Shown here: positions 25,881-34,245 of the stretch, piece by piece
How the letters are laid out: every line of letters begins with the position of its first letter
Numbering within the stretch: position 1 is the stretch's first letter
Source: Mycolicibacterium rhodesiae NBB3
Lineage (GTDB): Bacteria > Actinomycetota > Actinomycetes > Mycobacteriales > Mycobacteriaceae
Length of the DNA: 64,000 bases
Assembly: GCF_000230895.2 (NCBI RefSeq)
Contig: NC_016604.1
Span: forward strand, 5,146,001-5,210,000
Direction of reading: 5' to 3'
Program-made: the position numbers and the translations under genes
Notes under the pieces: model-generated
Databases searched by the model: none
The model's input: only the letters and a program-made list of their open reading frames with translations
Told to the model about the DNA's origin: nothing

Positions 25881-26628
25881 GCGGCAGCCTCCGCCAGATG
25901 AAGCGTGGCGTCATCCGGAACGCGAACGCCAGTGCCGCCATCGGTGCGGGAACCCACACCGTGCTGCGGCCCTTACGCAGTGCGCGAACGACGGCGTCCG
26001 CGACCTGCTGTGGGGTGCTCGACATCGGCGCGGGATCCATGCCCGCCGTCATCCTTCCGACGACGAATCCGGGTCGCACCAGCAACACCTTGACTCCCGT
26101 CCCGTGCAGCGCGTCGGTGAGACCGGCCGTGAAGCCGTCCAGACCCATCTTGGCCGACCCGTACACGTAGTTGGCACGCCGTGCCCTGGTGCCCGCGATC
26201 GAGGAGAACACGACGACGCGACCGGATCCTGCGTCTTGCATCCTGGTCGTCAGTACCGTCAGCAGGCTCACCTGCGCGACGAAGTCGGTGTGCAGGACCG
26301 CCGCCGCGTGGGCCGGGTCCTTCTCGGCGCGGGCCTGGTCGCCCAGGATTCCGAACGCCAGCACAGCGGTGTCGATCGGCCCGAAGTCGGCGATGAGAGA
26401 ATCGACGACCGAACGATGGGAATCCAGCGCGTCGGCGTCGAATTCCCGCACGGCCACAGCCGCCGCACCGGCCGCTCGTACCGCCGCGACCTGGGCATCG
26501 AGATCGCCGCAGCGGCGTGCCGCCAGCACGACGACCGCGCCCGGCGCCAGCCGCGTCGCCACCTCGAGTCCGATCTCGCTGCGTCCGCCGAAGACCACCA
26601 CGACCGGAGGAGCACCCGTGTCCTTCAC
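25876..26628 (-). CDS. Short-chain dehydrogenase/reductase (Rv2073c-like)
   Basis: This 250-residue SDR has an N-terminal NAD(P) motif in the variant form VVVFGGRSEIGLEVA, AFGILGDQARAE, catalytic Ser in VVFSSIAG and YxxxK as YVYGSAKMG. The C-terminus FAFRMTPRFIWRRLPR is hydrophobic-basic and may associate with membrane. It resembles M. tuberculosis Rv2073c in gene position and sequence. GTG 26628 is chosen because homologues begin near there and GATAAT lies 7 nt upstream. It diverges from the biliverdin-reductase homologue across 34 bp. The substrate is unknown. Confidence 0.88.
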   Translation of the reverse strand: MKDTGAPPVVVVFGGRSEIGLEVATRLAPGAVVVLAARRCGDLDAQVAAVRAAGAAAVAVREFDADALDSHRSVVDSLIADFGPIDTAVLAFGILGDQARAEKDPAHAAAVLHTDFVAQVSLLTVLTTRMQDAGSGRVVVFSSIAGTRARRANYVYGSAKMGLDGFTAGLTDALHGTGVKVLLVRPGFVVGRMTAGMDPAPMSSTPQQVADAVVRALRKGRSTVWVPAPMAALAFAFRMTPRFIWRRLPR

Positions 26629-26635
26629 GGCAGCG

Positions 26636-26641
26636 ATTATC
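26636..26641 (-). promoter_or_regulatory. -10-like element GATAAT of the SDR gene
   Basis: GATAAT on the minus strand, 5/6 to TATAAT, is 7 nt before GTG 26628. It faces the divergent TAAGTT at 26650-26655. Confidence 0.42.
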
Positions 26642-26649
26642 GCCTGCGC

Positions 26650-26655
26650 TAAGTT
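26650..26655 (+). promoter_or_regulatory. -10 element TAAGTT of the biliverdin-reductase homologue
   Basis: TAAGTT is 7 nt before ATG 26663 with no room for a ribosome-binding site, giving a leaderless arrangement. Confidence 0.42.
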
Positions 26656-26662
26656 ACCCCTG

Positions 26663-27088
26663 ATGTCCCAGTCATCCGGGAAGGCAACAACCCGACTCAC
26701 CAGCGACGCGATCGCGTTCCTCACGGAACGGCATCTGGCCATGCTGACCACGCTTCGGTCGGACAACTCGCCGCACGTGGTGGCCGTCGGTTTCACCTTC
26801 GATCCCAAGACGCACATCGCCAGGGTCATCACGTCCCGCGGCACGCAGAAAGCCGTCAACGCCGAGCACCGTGGTGTGGCGGTGCTCAGCCAGGTCGACG
26901 GTGCGCGGTGGCTGTCGTTGGAAGGCAAAGCCCAGGTCAACGAAGACCCCGCTGCGGTGCGCGACGCCGAACTGCGCTACGCCCAGCGGTACCGCACTCC
27001 GCGGCCGAATCCCAAGCGTGTGGTGATCGAGGTCCGCATCGAGCGGGTGCTGGGATCCTCGGGTCTGCTGGACCGCGCTGCCGATTAG
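26663..27088 (+). CDS. F420H2-dependent biliverdin reductase homologue (Rv2074-like)
   Basis: This 141-residue split-barrel protein closely resembles M. tuberculosis Rv2074: RHLAMLTTLRSDNSPHVVAV, FTFDPKTHIARVIT, VAVLSQVDGARWLSLEG and YAQRYRTPRPNPKRVVIEV. Rv2074 was first called a pyridoxamine oxidase and was later shown to reduce biliverdin with F420H2. By homology this protein should bind deazaflavin F420 and reduce a linear tetrapyrrole. Its position at the end of a tetrapyrrole biosynthetic block is notable. Its stop overlaps the convergent peptidase stop by 4 nt or less. Confidence 0.92.
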   Translation: MSQSSGKATTRLTSDAIAFLTERHLAMLTTLRSDNSPHVVAVGFTFDPKTHIARVITSRGTQKAVNAEHRGVAVLSQVDGARWLSLEGKAQVNEDPAAVRDAELRYAQRYRTPRPNPKRVVIEVRIERVLGSSGLLDRAAD

Positions 27089-28227
27089 CCCGCTGCGGCC
27101 GGGCCGGCCGGTACCACGACCAGTTCGTGCGGACGGTTGTTCACCGGTAGCGCGCCGTCGGCGGTGACGATCACGATGTCCTCGATCCGGGCTCCCCACT
27201 GGCCGGGAAAGTAGACGCCGGGCTCGACGGAGAACGCCATGCCCTCCTCGAGCGTGAGGTCGTTTCCCGCGACGATGTAGGGCTCCTCGTGCACGGAGAG
27301 TCCGATGCCGTGCCCGGTGCGGTGCACGAAGGCGTCGGCAAGCCCCTCGGCGGCCAGCAGGTCGCGTGCGGTGGCATCGACCTGCTCCGCGGTGATGCCC
27401 GGCCGCACCGCCTCGACCGCAGCCTGCTGGGCGCGCTGAAGCACGGCGTAGCGTCGTGCGACCTCGGGCTCGGGGTCGCCGATGCTGTACGTGCGGGTGG
27501 AGTCGGAGTTGTACCCGGGCTCGTAGGGGCCGCCGATGTCGACGACGACGATGTCGCCGGCCCGCAACTCACGGTCGGAACATTCGTGGTGCGGGTCGGC
27601 GCCATGCGGACCGGACCCGACGATGATGAACGCGACCTCCGAATGTCCTTCGTCGACAATGGCTTTCGCGATGTCGGCAGCCACCTCGGCCTCGGTGCGG
27701 CCGGGCACGAGGAACTCGGGGACCCGGGCATGCACGCGGTCGATCGCGGCGCCGGCCTTGCGCAGGGCGTCGATCTCCGCGGCGTCCTTGATCATTCGCA
27801 GCCGGCGCAGCACATCGGTGGCGAGGACCGGAACCACGCCGAGCACGTCGGCCAACGGCAGCAGATGCAACGCAGGCATGGCGTCGGTGACCGCGGTGGC
27901 GACCGGCGCACCGCCCAGCGCCTCGGCGACCAGCTGGTACGGATCGTCACCATCGACCCAGTCCCGCACTGCCACAGGCAGTTCGGTGAGCGCCGACTCC
28001 TTCAACGACGCCAGTTCCAGCCGCGGCACCACCACAGTGGGTTCACCCGAGGCGGGCAGCACCAGCGCGGTCAGCCGTTCGAAGGTCTGCGCGCGCGAGC
28101 CGACGAGGTAGCGCAGGTCGTACCCAGGTGTGATGACCAAGCCCGCAAGACCGGCAGCACCGGCCGCGGCGGCGGCCGTGTGCAAGCGTTGCGCGTAGAC
28201 GTCTGTGTCGAATCGGCCGGCACTCAT
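27085..28227 (-). CDS. Xaa-Pro aminopeptidase/dipeptidase (M24B, PepE/PepQ-like)
   Basis: This 380-residue pita-bread metallopeptidase has an N-terminal creatinase-like domain (about 1-150) followed by the M24 catalytic domain. The metal ligands are visible: Asp in IVVVDIGG, Asp in YNSDSTRTY, His in RTGHGIGLSVHEEP, Glu in FSVEPGVYFPG and Glu in ARIEDIVIV. It removes or splits X-Pro dipeptides. It corresponds in position to Rv2089c (pepE). ATG 28227 is preceded by TAGCCT at a 7-nt spacing on the minus strand, so it is probably leaderless. Confidence 0.94.
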   Translation of the reverse strand: MSAGRFDTDVYAQRLHTAAAAAGAAGLAGLVITPGYDLRYLVGSRAQTFERLTALVLPASGEPTVVVPRLELASLKESALTELPVAVRDWVDGDDPYQLVAEALGGAPVATAVTDAMPALHLLPLADVLGVVPVLATDVLRRLRMIKDAAEIDALRKAGAAIDRVHARVPEFLVPGRTEAEVAADIAKAIVDEGHSEVAFIIVGSGPHGADPHHECSDRELRAGDIVVVDIGGPYEPGYNSDSTRTYSIGDPEPEVARRYAVLQRAQQAAVEAVRPGITAEQVDATARDLLAAEGLADAFVHRTGHGIGLSVHEEPYIVAGNDLTLEEGMAFSVEPGVYFPGQWGARIEDIVIVTADGALPVNNRPHELVVVPAGPAAAG

Positions 28228-28234
28228 GATTTTC

Positions 28235-28240
28235 AGGCTA
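28235..28240 (-). promoter_or_regulatory. -10 element TAGCCT of the Xaa-Pro peptidase gene
   Basis: TAGCCT on the minus strand is 7 nt before ATG 28227. It overlaps the 3' end of the upstream VOC gene, whose stop starts at 28238. Confidence 0.4.
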
Positions 28241-28633
28241 ATCGGGCATCCGATAGCTGGCGACCTCGACCAGGTTTCCGTCGGGGTCCCGGCAGTAATG
28301 CGACGTCATCGGGCCCAGCGCGCCGGTTTTCGCGACGGGTCCCTCGAGGATCGGCACATCACACGCCCGCAGGTGCGCACCCACCTCATCGGCGCTGACG
28401 TCGGCGATGAAGCACAGATCGAGCGAGCCGGGCGCATCGACCGCACCGGTCGCCCAATTCGGCGCGCCGGTGGGCCGCACGTTGAGCTTCTGGTTGCCGA
28501 ACACCAAAGCCATGCGGCCATCCCCGAATATCTCGCGCCTCATGCCCAGCACCCGCGCGTACCAGTGGACGGTCTGCTCGACGTCGCGGCAGTTGAGCAC
28601 CACATGATCGATTCGATCGACAGCGAAGGGCAT
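28238..28633 (-). CDS. VOC-family (glyoxalase/bleomycin-resistance fold) protein
   Basis: This 131-residue vicinal-oxygen-chelate protein has two beta-alpha-beta-beta-beta modules. Candidate metal ligands are His in DRIDHVVLNCRD, Glu in RREIFGDG, His in MTSHYCRDPDGN and Glu in LVEVASYR. VOC proteins include dioxygenases, isomerases and fosfomycin- or bleomycin-binding proteins. Nothing here narrows the substrate. It diverges from the exonuclease across 23 bp, where two -10 hexamers share bases. Confidence 0.88.
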   Translation of the reverse strand: MPFAVDRIDHVVLNCRDVEQTVHWYARVLGMRREIFGDGRMALVFGNQKLNVRPTGAPNWATGAVDAPGSLDLCFIADVSADEVGAHLRACDVPILEGPVAKTGALGPMTSHYCRDPDGNLVEVASYRMPD

Positions 28634-28638
28634 ACCTC

Positions 28639-28648
28639 ACGCTAATCT
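28639..28648. promoter_or_regulatory. Back-to-back -10 elements sharing TA (VOC / exonuclease)
   Basis: The 10-mer ACGCTAATCT holds TAATCT (28643-28648) on the plus strand, 8 nt before GTG 28657. It also holds TAGCGT (28639-28644) on the minus strand, 5 nt before ATG 28633. The hexamers share the TA at 28643-28644. Confidence 0.5.
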
Positions 28649-28656
28649 CAGAAACC

Positions 28657-29616
28657 GTGTCCGCTCCCCTGATACTGCTCGACGGCGCCAGCATGTGGTT
28701 CCGCTCGTACTTCGGTGTGCCCTCGTCGATCACGGCGCCGGACGGGCGGCCGGTCAACGCGCTGCGCGGCTTCCTGGACGCCGTCGCGACGGTGATCACC
28801 CGGGAGCGGCCAGGCCGCCTCGTGGTGTGCCGCGACGACGATTGGCGGCCGCAGTGGCGAGTCGATGCCATCCCCACGTACAAATCGCATCGCGTCGTCG
28901 AGGAGAACCCCGGCGACGAGCCGGACGTCGAAGAGGTGCCCGACGACCTGACCCCCCAGGTCGACATGATCTTCGAGATTCTCGACGCCTTCGGCATCGC
29001 CACCGCGGGCGCAGCCGAATTCGAGGCCGACGACGTACTGGGCACACTCGCCGCCCGCGAGAAGCGCGACCCCGTCGTCGTGGTCAGCGGCGACCGCGAC
29101 CTCCTGCAGGTGGTGCGCGACGAACCCGTACCGGTGCGGGTTCTCTACCTCGGTAGCGGGCTGGCCAAGGCGATCAAATGGGGTCCGGAGGAAGTCGCGG
29201 AGAAGTACGGGGTGCCGGTCGACCGCGCCGGACAGGCGTACGCGGAGCTCGCGTTGTTGCGCGGTGACCCGTCCGACGGGCTGCCCGGCGTTCCCGGCGT
29301 CGGCGAGAAGACCGCGGCGACGCTGCTGGCGCAGCACGGCTCGCTGGAGAACATCCTGGCCGCAGCCCACGATCCGAGGTCCAAGATGTCCAAGTCGCCC
29401 CGGACGAAACTGCTCGCGGCCACGGATTACATCGAGAAGGCGGGCCCTGTCGTCCGGGTCGCCACCGATGCCGATCTGAACTGGTCGACGTCGTCGGACA
29501 TCCTGCCGCTGGCCGCCGAGCACCCGCGCAAGGTCGTCACACTGGCCGAGAAGTACGGCGTGACGTCGTCGATCGGCCGTCTGCAGAGAGCCCTCGACGA
29601 CCTGCCGAACCGCTGA
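28657..29616 (+). CDS. 5'-3' exonuclease (FEN-like, Rv2090 position)
   Basis: This 319-residue protein has the N-terminal 5'-nuclease fold of DNA polymerase I/FEN without a polymerase. LILLDGASMWFRSYFG carries the first metal-binding Asp. The acidic cluster AAEFEADDVLGTLA, VVVSGDRDLLQVV and the helix-hairpin-helix DGLPGVPGVGEKTAATLL follow. It probably removes RNA primers or flaps, backing up PolA. It starts with GTG in a leaderless arrangement. Its stop abuts the convergent DUF4333 gene. Confidence 0.94.
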   Translation: MSAPLILLDGASMWFRSYFGVPSSITAPDGRPVNALRGFLDAVATVITRERPGRLVVCRDDDWRPQWRVDAIPTYKSHRVVEENPGDEPDVEEVPDDLTPQVDMIFEILDAFGIATAGAAEFEADDVLGTLAAREKRDPVVVVSGDRDLLQVVRDEPVPVRVLYLGSGLAKAIKWGPEEVAEKYGVPVDRAGQAYAELALLRGDPSDGLPGVPGVGEKTAATLLAQHGSLENILAAAHDPRSKMSKSPRTKLLAATDYIEKAGPVVRVATDADLNWSTSSDILPLAAEHPRKVVTLAEKYGVTSSIGRLQRALDDLPNR

Positions 29617-30444
29617 CTACTTCGGGCGACCCACCTCATAGGTGCCGTCGTCGTCCTGGAAGGTCACCGTCACCTGACGCTTGGTGCCGTCGATGCTGAC
29701 CTCGCAGTCGAAGGTGCCACCCTTCTTGACCGTGGGATTCTGGCCGTCGTTGCACTTGACGTTCTGAACATTCTTGGCGCCGTAGCCATTGGCCTCGTCG
29801 GTCAGGATGCGCTGCACACCGGTCTGCGCCGCATCGATATCGAGCTTGGTGGTGACGAAGAAGCCGGGCTTCCAGAAGCCGAGGATGAGTACCACGACAA
29901 TGATGAGCGCGGCCAGCAGACCGACGACGCCGCCGATCACCGCCAGTGAGCGCTTCGACCCCTCTTCGGCACCCGGCTGCTGACCGAATTGACCGGGCTG
30001 GCCGTACTGCCCGGGCTGCTGACCGTACTGGGTGGGCTGACCGTATTGCCCGGGCTGACCGTACTGACCCGGCTGCTGACCGTATGCGTACTGTCCCGAC
30101 TGGTCGTATCCGGGCTGCTGCCCGTACTGACCCTGCTGCGGGTACGCCTGCGGGTTGTACTCGGTGGGCTGCTGGTACTCCTGCGGCGCCTGGTACGCGG
30201 GCTGCTGCTGCTGCGGGTACTGCGGGTACTGCTGCTGTTGCGGATCGTAGGCCGGCGGCTGCTGCTGTTGCGGGTCGTACGCCGGCGGTTGCCACTGCGG
30301 CGCAGCGGTGGTCGGCTCGCTGCTCGAAGGCTGCTGCGGCTGCCACTGGTTGGTCGGCTCGCTCGACGCCTGCTCCGCCGGCTGGTCCGGCTGCTGGGCA
30401 CCGGTCCACTGCTGCGTCGGGTCAGATCCCTGCGGTCCGCTCAT
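29617..30444 (-). CDS. DUF4333 membrane protein with Gln/Pro/Tyr-rich N-terminus
   Basis: This 275-residue protein (Rv2091c position) has three parts. Residues about 1-165 are low complexity with imperfect repeats of QYGQPGQ, QQPGQYG and YDPQQQQPP. A single TM helix lies near 172-192 (IGGVVGLLAALIIVVVLIL). The extracytoplasmic domain of about 80 residues has the paired Cys of DUF4333 (VKCNDGQNP and FDCEVSIDG). A cytoplasmic disordered region with an external small domain is likely. AAGGAGTGAG precedes ATG 30444. Function is unknown. Confidence 0.88.
   Translation of the reverse strand: MSGPQGSDPTQQWTGAQQPDQPAEQASSEPTNQWQPQQPSSSEPTTAAPQWQPPAYDPQQQQPPAYDPQQQQYPQYPQQQQPAYQAPQEYQQPTEYNPQAYPQQGQYGQQPGYDQSGQYAYGQQPGQYGQPGQYGQPTQYGQQPGQYGQPGQFGQQPGAEEGSKRSLAVIGGVVGLLAALIIVVVLILGFWKPGFFVTTKLDIDAAQTGVQRILTDEANGYGAKNVQNVKCNDGQNPTVKKGGTFDCEVSIDGTKRQVTVTFQDDDGTYEVGRPK
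29985..30260 (-). repeat. Low-complexity tandem repeat tract in the DUF4333 gene
   Basis: DNA encoding imperfect repeats of Q-P-G-Q-Y-G and Q/P/Y-rich units. Triplets CTG, TTG and TAC/GTA recur on the plus strand. Length variation between strains is plausible. Confidence 0.6.
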
Positions 30445-30480
30445 CTCACTCCTTGTTAGAGGATCGTGCTTGCCGACACC

Positions 30481-33261
30481 CTACCCCGCATCAACTGCTA
30501 CGACGCCGCGCCGAACGTCGTTGATCGCGCGTTTCGCCGTGCTTCGCAGAGCGGGAGTCGGTGCGGCGTTTCTCACCTGGTCGAGCAGGTCGAGAACTTG
30601 GCGGCACCAGCGTACGAAATCGCCTGCCGACAGCGGGGACCCGGTGCCTCCGGCATCGGCGGCCGCCAGTGCGGTGGTGAGGTCGCCGGTGGAGGCCCAG
30701 CGATAGATGGTTGGAACGAAACCTTCGTCGGGTTCGCGGCTGTGACTGATGCGGTGGCGCTGTTCGTCGGCGCGCAGTTCGGTCCACAGCCTGCGGGTCT
30801 GGTTGAGCGCACGTCGCACCGTGGCTGTCGGGATGTCGACACCGCCTGGGACGGTCGGCGTGTCGCCGCGCGTCTCGTACAGCACAGCCGACAGCACCGC
30901 TGCCAATTCCGCCGCGTCCAGACCCTCCCAGATGCCGCTGCGCAGAGATTCGGCGACCAGCAGGTCGCTTTCGCTGTAGATCCTCGCGAGCAGACGGCCG
31001 TCGTCGGTCACCTTTGGATCGTCGTCGCTTCCGTCGATGAACCCGCGTTCGGTGAGCAGCACGACGATTCGGTCGAACGTGCGCGCCAGCGAATTCGTCG
31101 CGGCCGCGACCTTATGCTGGATCTGTTCGTTGTCGCGCTCGATTCGCAGATACCGCTCGGCGAGGCGTGCCTTCTCCTCGCGGTCGGGAAGCTGGTGTGC
31201 GGGATGCCGGCGCATCTGCTCACGCAGGGAGGCCAATTCGGGGTCGACGTCGCGCTCGACCGGTTCACCGCTGCGCCTGCGCTTTCCCGAAGGGACATCG
31301 AGTCCGGCGGCCGCCGCTCGCAACGCCGAGGCGAGGTCTCGTCGCGCGCGCGGATTGCGGTGCTCGACCCGCTTGGGCAACGACATCGACCCCAGCGGCG
31401 CTGATGCCCCGGAATAGTCGGAGGACGAAATGCGGCCGGCCCACCGGTGTTCGGTCAGCACCAGCGGCCGAGGATCGTCGCTGTCGCGGTCCGATTCCAG
31501 CACGACGGCCAGACCGCCGCGCCTGCCCTGGGTGATCGTGATGATGTCGCCGCGGCGCAGCGCGGTGAGCGCGTCGTTGGCGGCCTTGCGTCGTTGCAGC
31601 CGTGACGCCCTGGACTGTGCCCGCTCACGTTCGGAGATCTGCTGGCGCAACCGCACGTAGTCCAGGATCGGAGCATCCGCGGCGCCCTGCCGAATCGGCG
31701 GCCCACCGCCGAGCTCCGCGGCGATCTCACCCAGCATCCGTTCGCCGCGCTCGATGCCGCGCACCAACCCCACCACCGAGCGGTCGGCCTGGTACTGCGC
31801 GAACGAACTCTCCAACAGCTTGTGCGCCTGCGCGGGCCCCATCTGATGCACGAGGTTGATGGTCATGTTGTACGAGGGCGCAAAGGAACTGCGCAACGGG
31901 AAGGTACGGGTCGACGCCAGCCCGGCGACTTCGGCTGGATCGACGTCAGGAGTCCACAGCACCACCGCGTGTCCTTCGACGTCGATGCCCCGGCGTCCGG
32001 CGCGTCCGGTCAACTGGGTGTACTCCCCCGGAGTCAACGGCATGTGCTGTTCGCCGTTGAATTTCACCAGGCGCTCCAGCACTACCGTCCGCGCCGGCAT
32101 GTTGATTCCCAAAGCCAGTGTCTCCGTGGCGAAGACGGCCTTCACCAGCCCGGCGACGAACAACTCCTCGACGGTGTGCCGGAACACCGGCAACATGCCT
32201 GCGTGATGAGCCGCCAATCCGCGCAGCAGCCCTTCGCGCCACTCGTGGTAGTCGAGGATCACGAGGTCGGCTTCGGGCAGGTCAGCGCAGCGGCGGTCGA
32301 TGACCTCGGCGATGCGGGCGCGTTCGGAGTTGGTCGTGAGCCGCAGCGACGACCGTAGACACTGCTTGACGGCGGCGTCGCAGCCGACCCGCGAGAAGAT
32401 GAACGTGATCGCGGGGAGCAAGCCTTCGCGCTCCAGGGTGCCGATCACATCGGGGCGTGTCGGCCCCCGGCAGATGCTCGGGCGACTCCGGTTCCGGCCG
32501 CGCCCGCGCGGCTGCCAGTCGGCGAGCCGATCAGCTTCCTGCCGGTGCGCGATGTGACGCAACAACTCCGGATCGACGAGCAGTTCACGCCGGTCATCCC
32601 GTTTCGCGCCCTTGGCGCGGTAGTCGAACAGGTCGAAGACCCGCTTGCCGACCATCACGTGCTGCCACAACGGGACGGGGCGGTGTTCGTCGACCACCAC
32701 GGTGGTGTCACCACGAACCGTCTGGATCCACCCGCCGAACTCCTCGGCGTTGCTCACGGTCGCCGAAAGGCTCACCAGCAGCACGTCGTCGGGCAGGTGC
32801 AGGATCACCTCTTCCCACACCGCGCCGCGCATCCGGTCGGCAAGAAAGTGGACCTCGTCCATCACTACGTGTGAAAGCCCTTGCAGTGCAGGCGAATTCG
32901 CGTAGAGCATATTTCGCAGCACTTCGGTGGTCATGACGACGATGTCGGCGTCGCCGTTGATCGACTGATCACCGGTGAGCAGGCCGATCTTCTCCGCACC
33001 ATAGCGGCGAACCAGGTCGTTGTGTTTCTGGTTGCTCAGCGCCTTGATGGGGGTGGTGTAGAAGCATTTCCGGCCCGCAGCCAGCGCAAGGTGAACGGCG
33101 AATTCGCCAACCACCGTCTTCCCTGCCCCGGTCGGTGCGCAGACCAGCACGCCCTGTCCGTTTTCCAGTGCCTCGCACGCGGTCCGCTGGAAAGCGTCCA
33201 GACTGAACGGCAACTGCTCGACGAAGCCGGCGAGGAGGGGGCCGCTAGGTGGCGTCGTCAT
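30481..33261 (-). CDS. helY: ATP-dependent RNA helicase HelY (Ski2-like)
   Basis: This 926-residue superfamily 2 helicase has motif I APTGAGKT (42-49), motif Ia PIKALSNQKHND, motif II DEVH (135-138), motif III SLSATVSNAEEF, later helicase-domain motif ATETLALGINMPARTV and motif VI YTQLTGRAGRRG. A C-terminal region of about 400 residues resembles the DSHCT/Ski2 arch. HelY is the mycobacterial Ski2/Mtr4-type helicase, probably in RNA turnover. ATG 33261 overlaps the end of tatC by 17 nt, so a longer upstream frame is rejected. It is the last gene of the pafB-pafC-tatA-tatC-helY run. Confidence 0.95.
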   Translation of the reverse strand: MTTPPSGPLLAGFVEQLPFSLDAFQRTACEALENGQGVLVCAPTGAGKTVVGEFAVHLALAAGRKCFYTTPIKALSNQKHNDLVRRYGAEKIGLLTGDQSINGDADIVVMTTEVLRNMLYANSPALQGLSHVVMDEVHFLADRMRGAVWEEVILHLPDDVLLVSLSATVSNAEEFGGWIQTVRGDTTVVVDEHRPVPLWQHVMVGKRVFDLFDYRAKGAKRDDRRELLVDPELLRHIAHRQEADRLADWQPRGRGRNRSRPSICRGPTRPDVIGTLEREGLLPAITFIFSRVGCDAAVKQCLRSSLRLTTNSERARIAEVIDRRCADLPEADLVILDYHEWREGLLRGLAAHHAGMLPVFRHTVEELFVAGLVKAVFATETLALGINMPARTVVLERLVKFNGEQHMPLTPGEYTQLTGRAGRRGIDVEGHAVVLWTPDVDPAEVAGLASTRTFPLRSSFAPSYNMTINLVHQMGPAQAHKLLESSFAQYQADRSVVGLVRGIERGERMLGEIAAELGGGPPIRQGAADAPILDYVRLRQQISERERAQSRASRLQRRKAANDALTALRRGDIITITQGRRGGLAVVLESDRDSDDPRPLVLTEHRWAGRISSSDYSGASAPLGSMSLPKRVEHRNPRARRDLASALRAAAAGLDVPSGKRRRSGEPVERDVDPELASLREQMRRHPAHQLPDREEKARLAERYLRIERDNEQIQHKVAAATNSLARTFDRIVVLLTERGFIDGSDDDPKVTDDGRLLARIYSESDLLVAESLRSGIWEGLDAAELAAVLSAVLYETRGDTPTVPGGVDIPTATVRRALNQTRRLWTELRADEQRHRISHSREPDEGFVPTIYRWASTGDLTTALAAADAGGTGSPLSAGDFVRWCRQVLDLLDQVRNAAPTPALRSTAKRAINDVRRGVVAVDAG

Positions 33262-34195
33262 CGACCACGAATCGCGATGACGTCGGCACCGCGGTGGGCG
33301 TATCGATCTGTTCGACATCGCCGATCGGTGCCGCCTCTTCGTCGGGGACCTCCTCGAGAGCCTCCCGGCGCGCTTTGCGTTTGTCGTGGATGCGGGCGAT
33401 CTGAATAGCGAACTCGAGCAGCACGGTCAACGCCATCGCCAGCGCCAGCATGGAAAACGGGTCCGAGCCGGGTGTGAAGAACGCGGCGAAGACGAACAGC
33501 CCGAAGATCATGCCGCGCCGCCAGGTCTTGAGCTTCGCGTACGGCAGGATTCCGACGAAGTTCAGCATCACGATCAGCAGCGGGAACTCGAAGCTGAAGC
33601 CGAAGACCAGCAGCAGATTGATCAGGAATCCGAAGTACTGGTCGCCCGACAACGCGGTCACCTGAACATCGCTGCCGACGGTCAGCAGGAATCCGAGCGC
33701 CGTCGACAGCACCACGTAGGCGAGTATCGCGCCGGTGATGAAGAGCAAGGCTCCGATGAAGACGAACGCGACGGCGAAGCGCCGCTCCTTCTTGTATAGG
33801 CCGGGGGTGATGAACGCCCACAGGTGATACAGCCAGACCGGGCAGGCCAGCACGATCCCCGCGGTGAGGGCGACCTTGAGGCGCAGCATGAACTGATCGA
33901 ACGGCGCGGTTGCGAGCAGCCGGCACGCACCGTCCGGTGCGATCGTGGCGCGCGACGACGGCGGCAACGAGCAGTACGGTCCGCGCAGCCAGTCCCCCAG
34001 GCTCGGCAACCCGAAGACGCCGTGGGTGTACCAGAGAAATCCGAGGATCGTGGTCACCACGACAGCGGCGACGGAGAGCAGCATCCGCGTCCGCAGCTCG
34101 TGCAGGTGCTCGATCAGCGACATGGTGCCGTCGGGATTGACCCGTGAACGGCGCCGACGGGGGTCGAGCTTCCTGAAGAGTCCGGGGGTCTGCAC
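33245..34195 (-). CDS. tatC: Sec-independent protein translocase TatC
   Basis: This 316-residue protein has six TM helices. The conserved N-terminal MSLIEHLHELRTRML and the F.TPGLYKKERRF segment after helix 2 are the signal-peptide receptor surface. TatC recognises twin-arginine signals and, with TatA (and TatB elsewhere), exports folded proteins. It starts with GTG. The acidic C-terminal tail (EEVPDEEAAPIGDVEQ) is longer than in enterobacteria. It overlaps helY by 17 nt, and tatA lies 50 nt upstream. Confidence 0.97.
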   Translation of the reverse strand: MQTPGLFRKLDPRRRRSRVNPDGTMSLIEHLHELRTRMLLSVAAVVVTTILGFLWYTHGVFGLPSLGDWLRGPYCSLPPSSRATIAPDGACRLLATAPFDQFMLRLKVALTAGIVLACPVWLYHLWAFITPGLYKKERRFAVAFVFIGALLFITGAILAYVVLSTALGFLLTVGSDVQVTALSGDQYFGFLINLLLVFGFSFEFPLLIVMLNFVGILPYAKLKTWRRGMIFGLFVFAAFFTPGSDPFSMLALAMALTVLLEFAIQIARIHDKRKARREALEEVPDEEAAPIGDVEQIDTPTAVPTSSRFVVDDDAT

Positions 34196-34210
34196 GGCGA
34201 TGTCTATGAC

Positions 34211-34225
34211 GCGGCCTCAGGCCGC
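34211..34225. other. Small inverted repeat between tatA and tatC
   Basis: GCGGCCTCAGGCCGC is a 6-bp perfect stem with a 3-nt loop in the 50-nt spacer. It could act as a weak pause or processing hairpin. No U-run follows. Confidence 0.35.
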
Positions 34226-34245
34226 GCTGGGTTGGGCTGCGTCGG

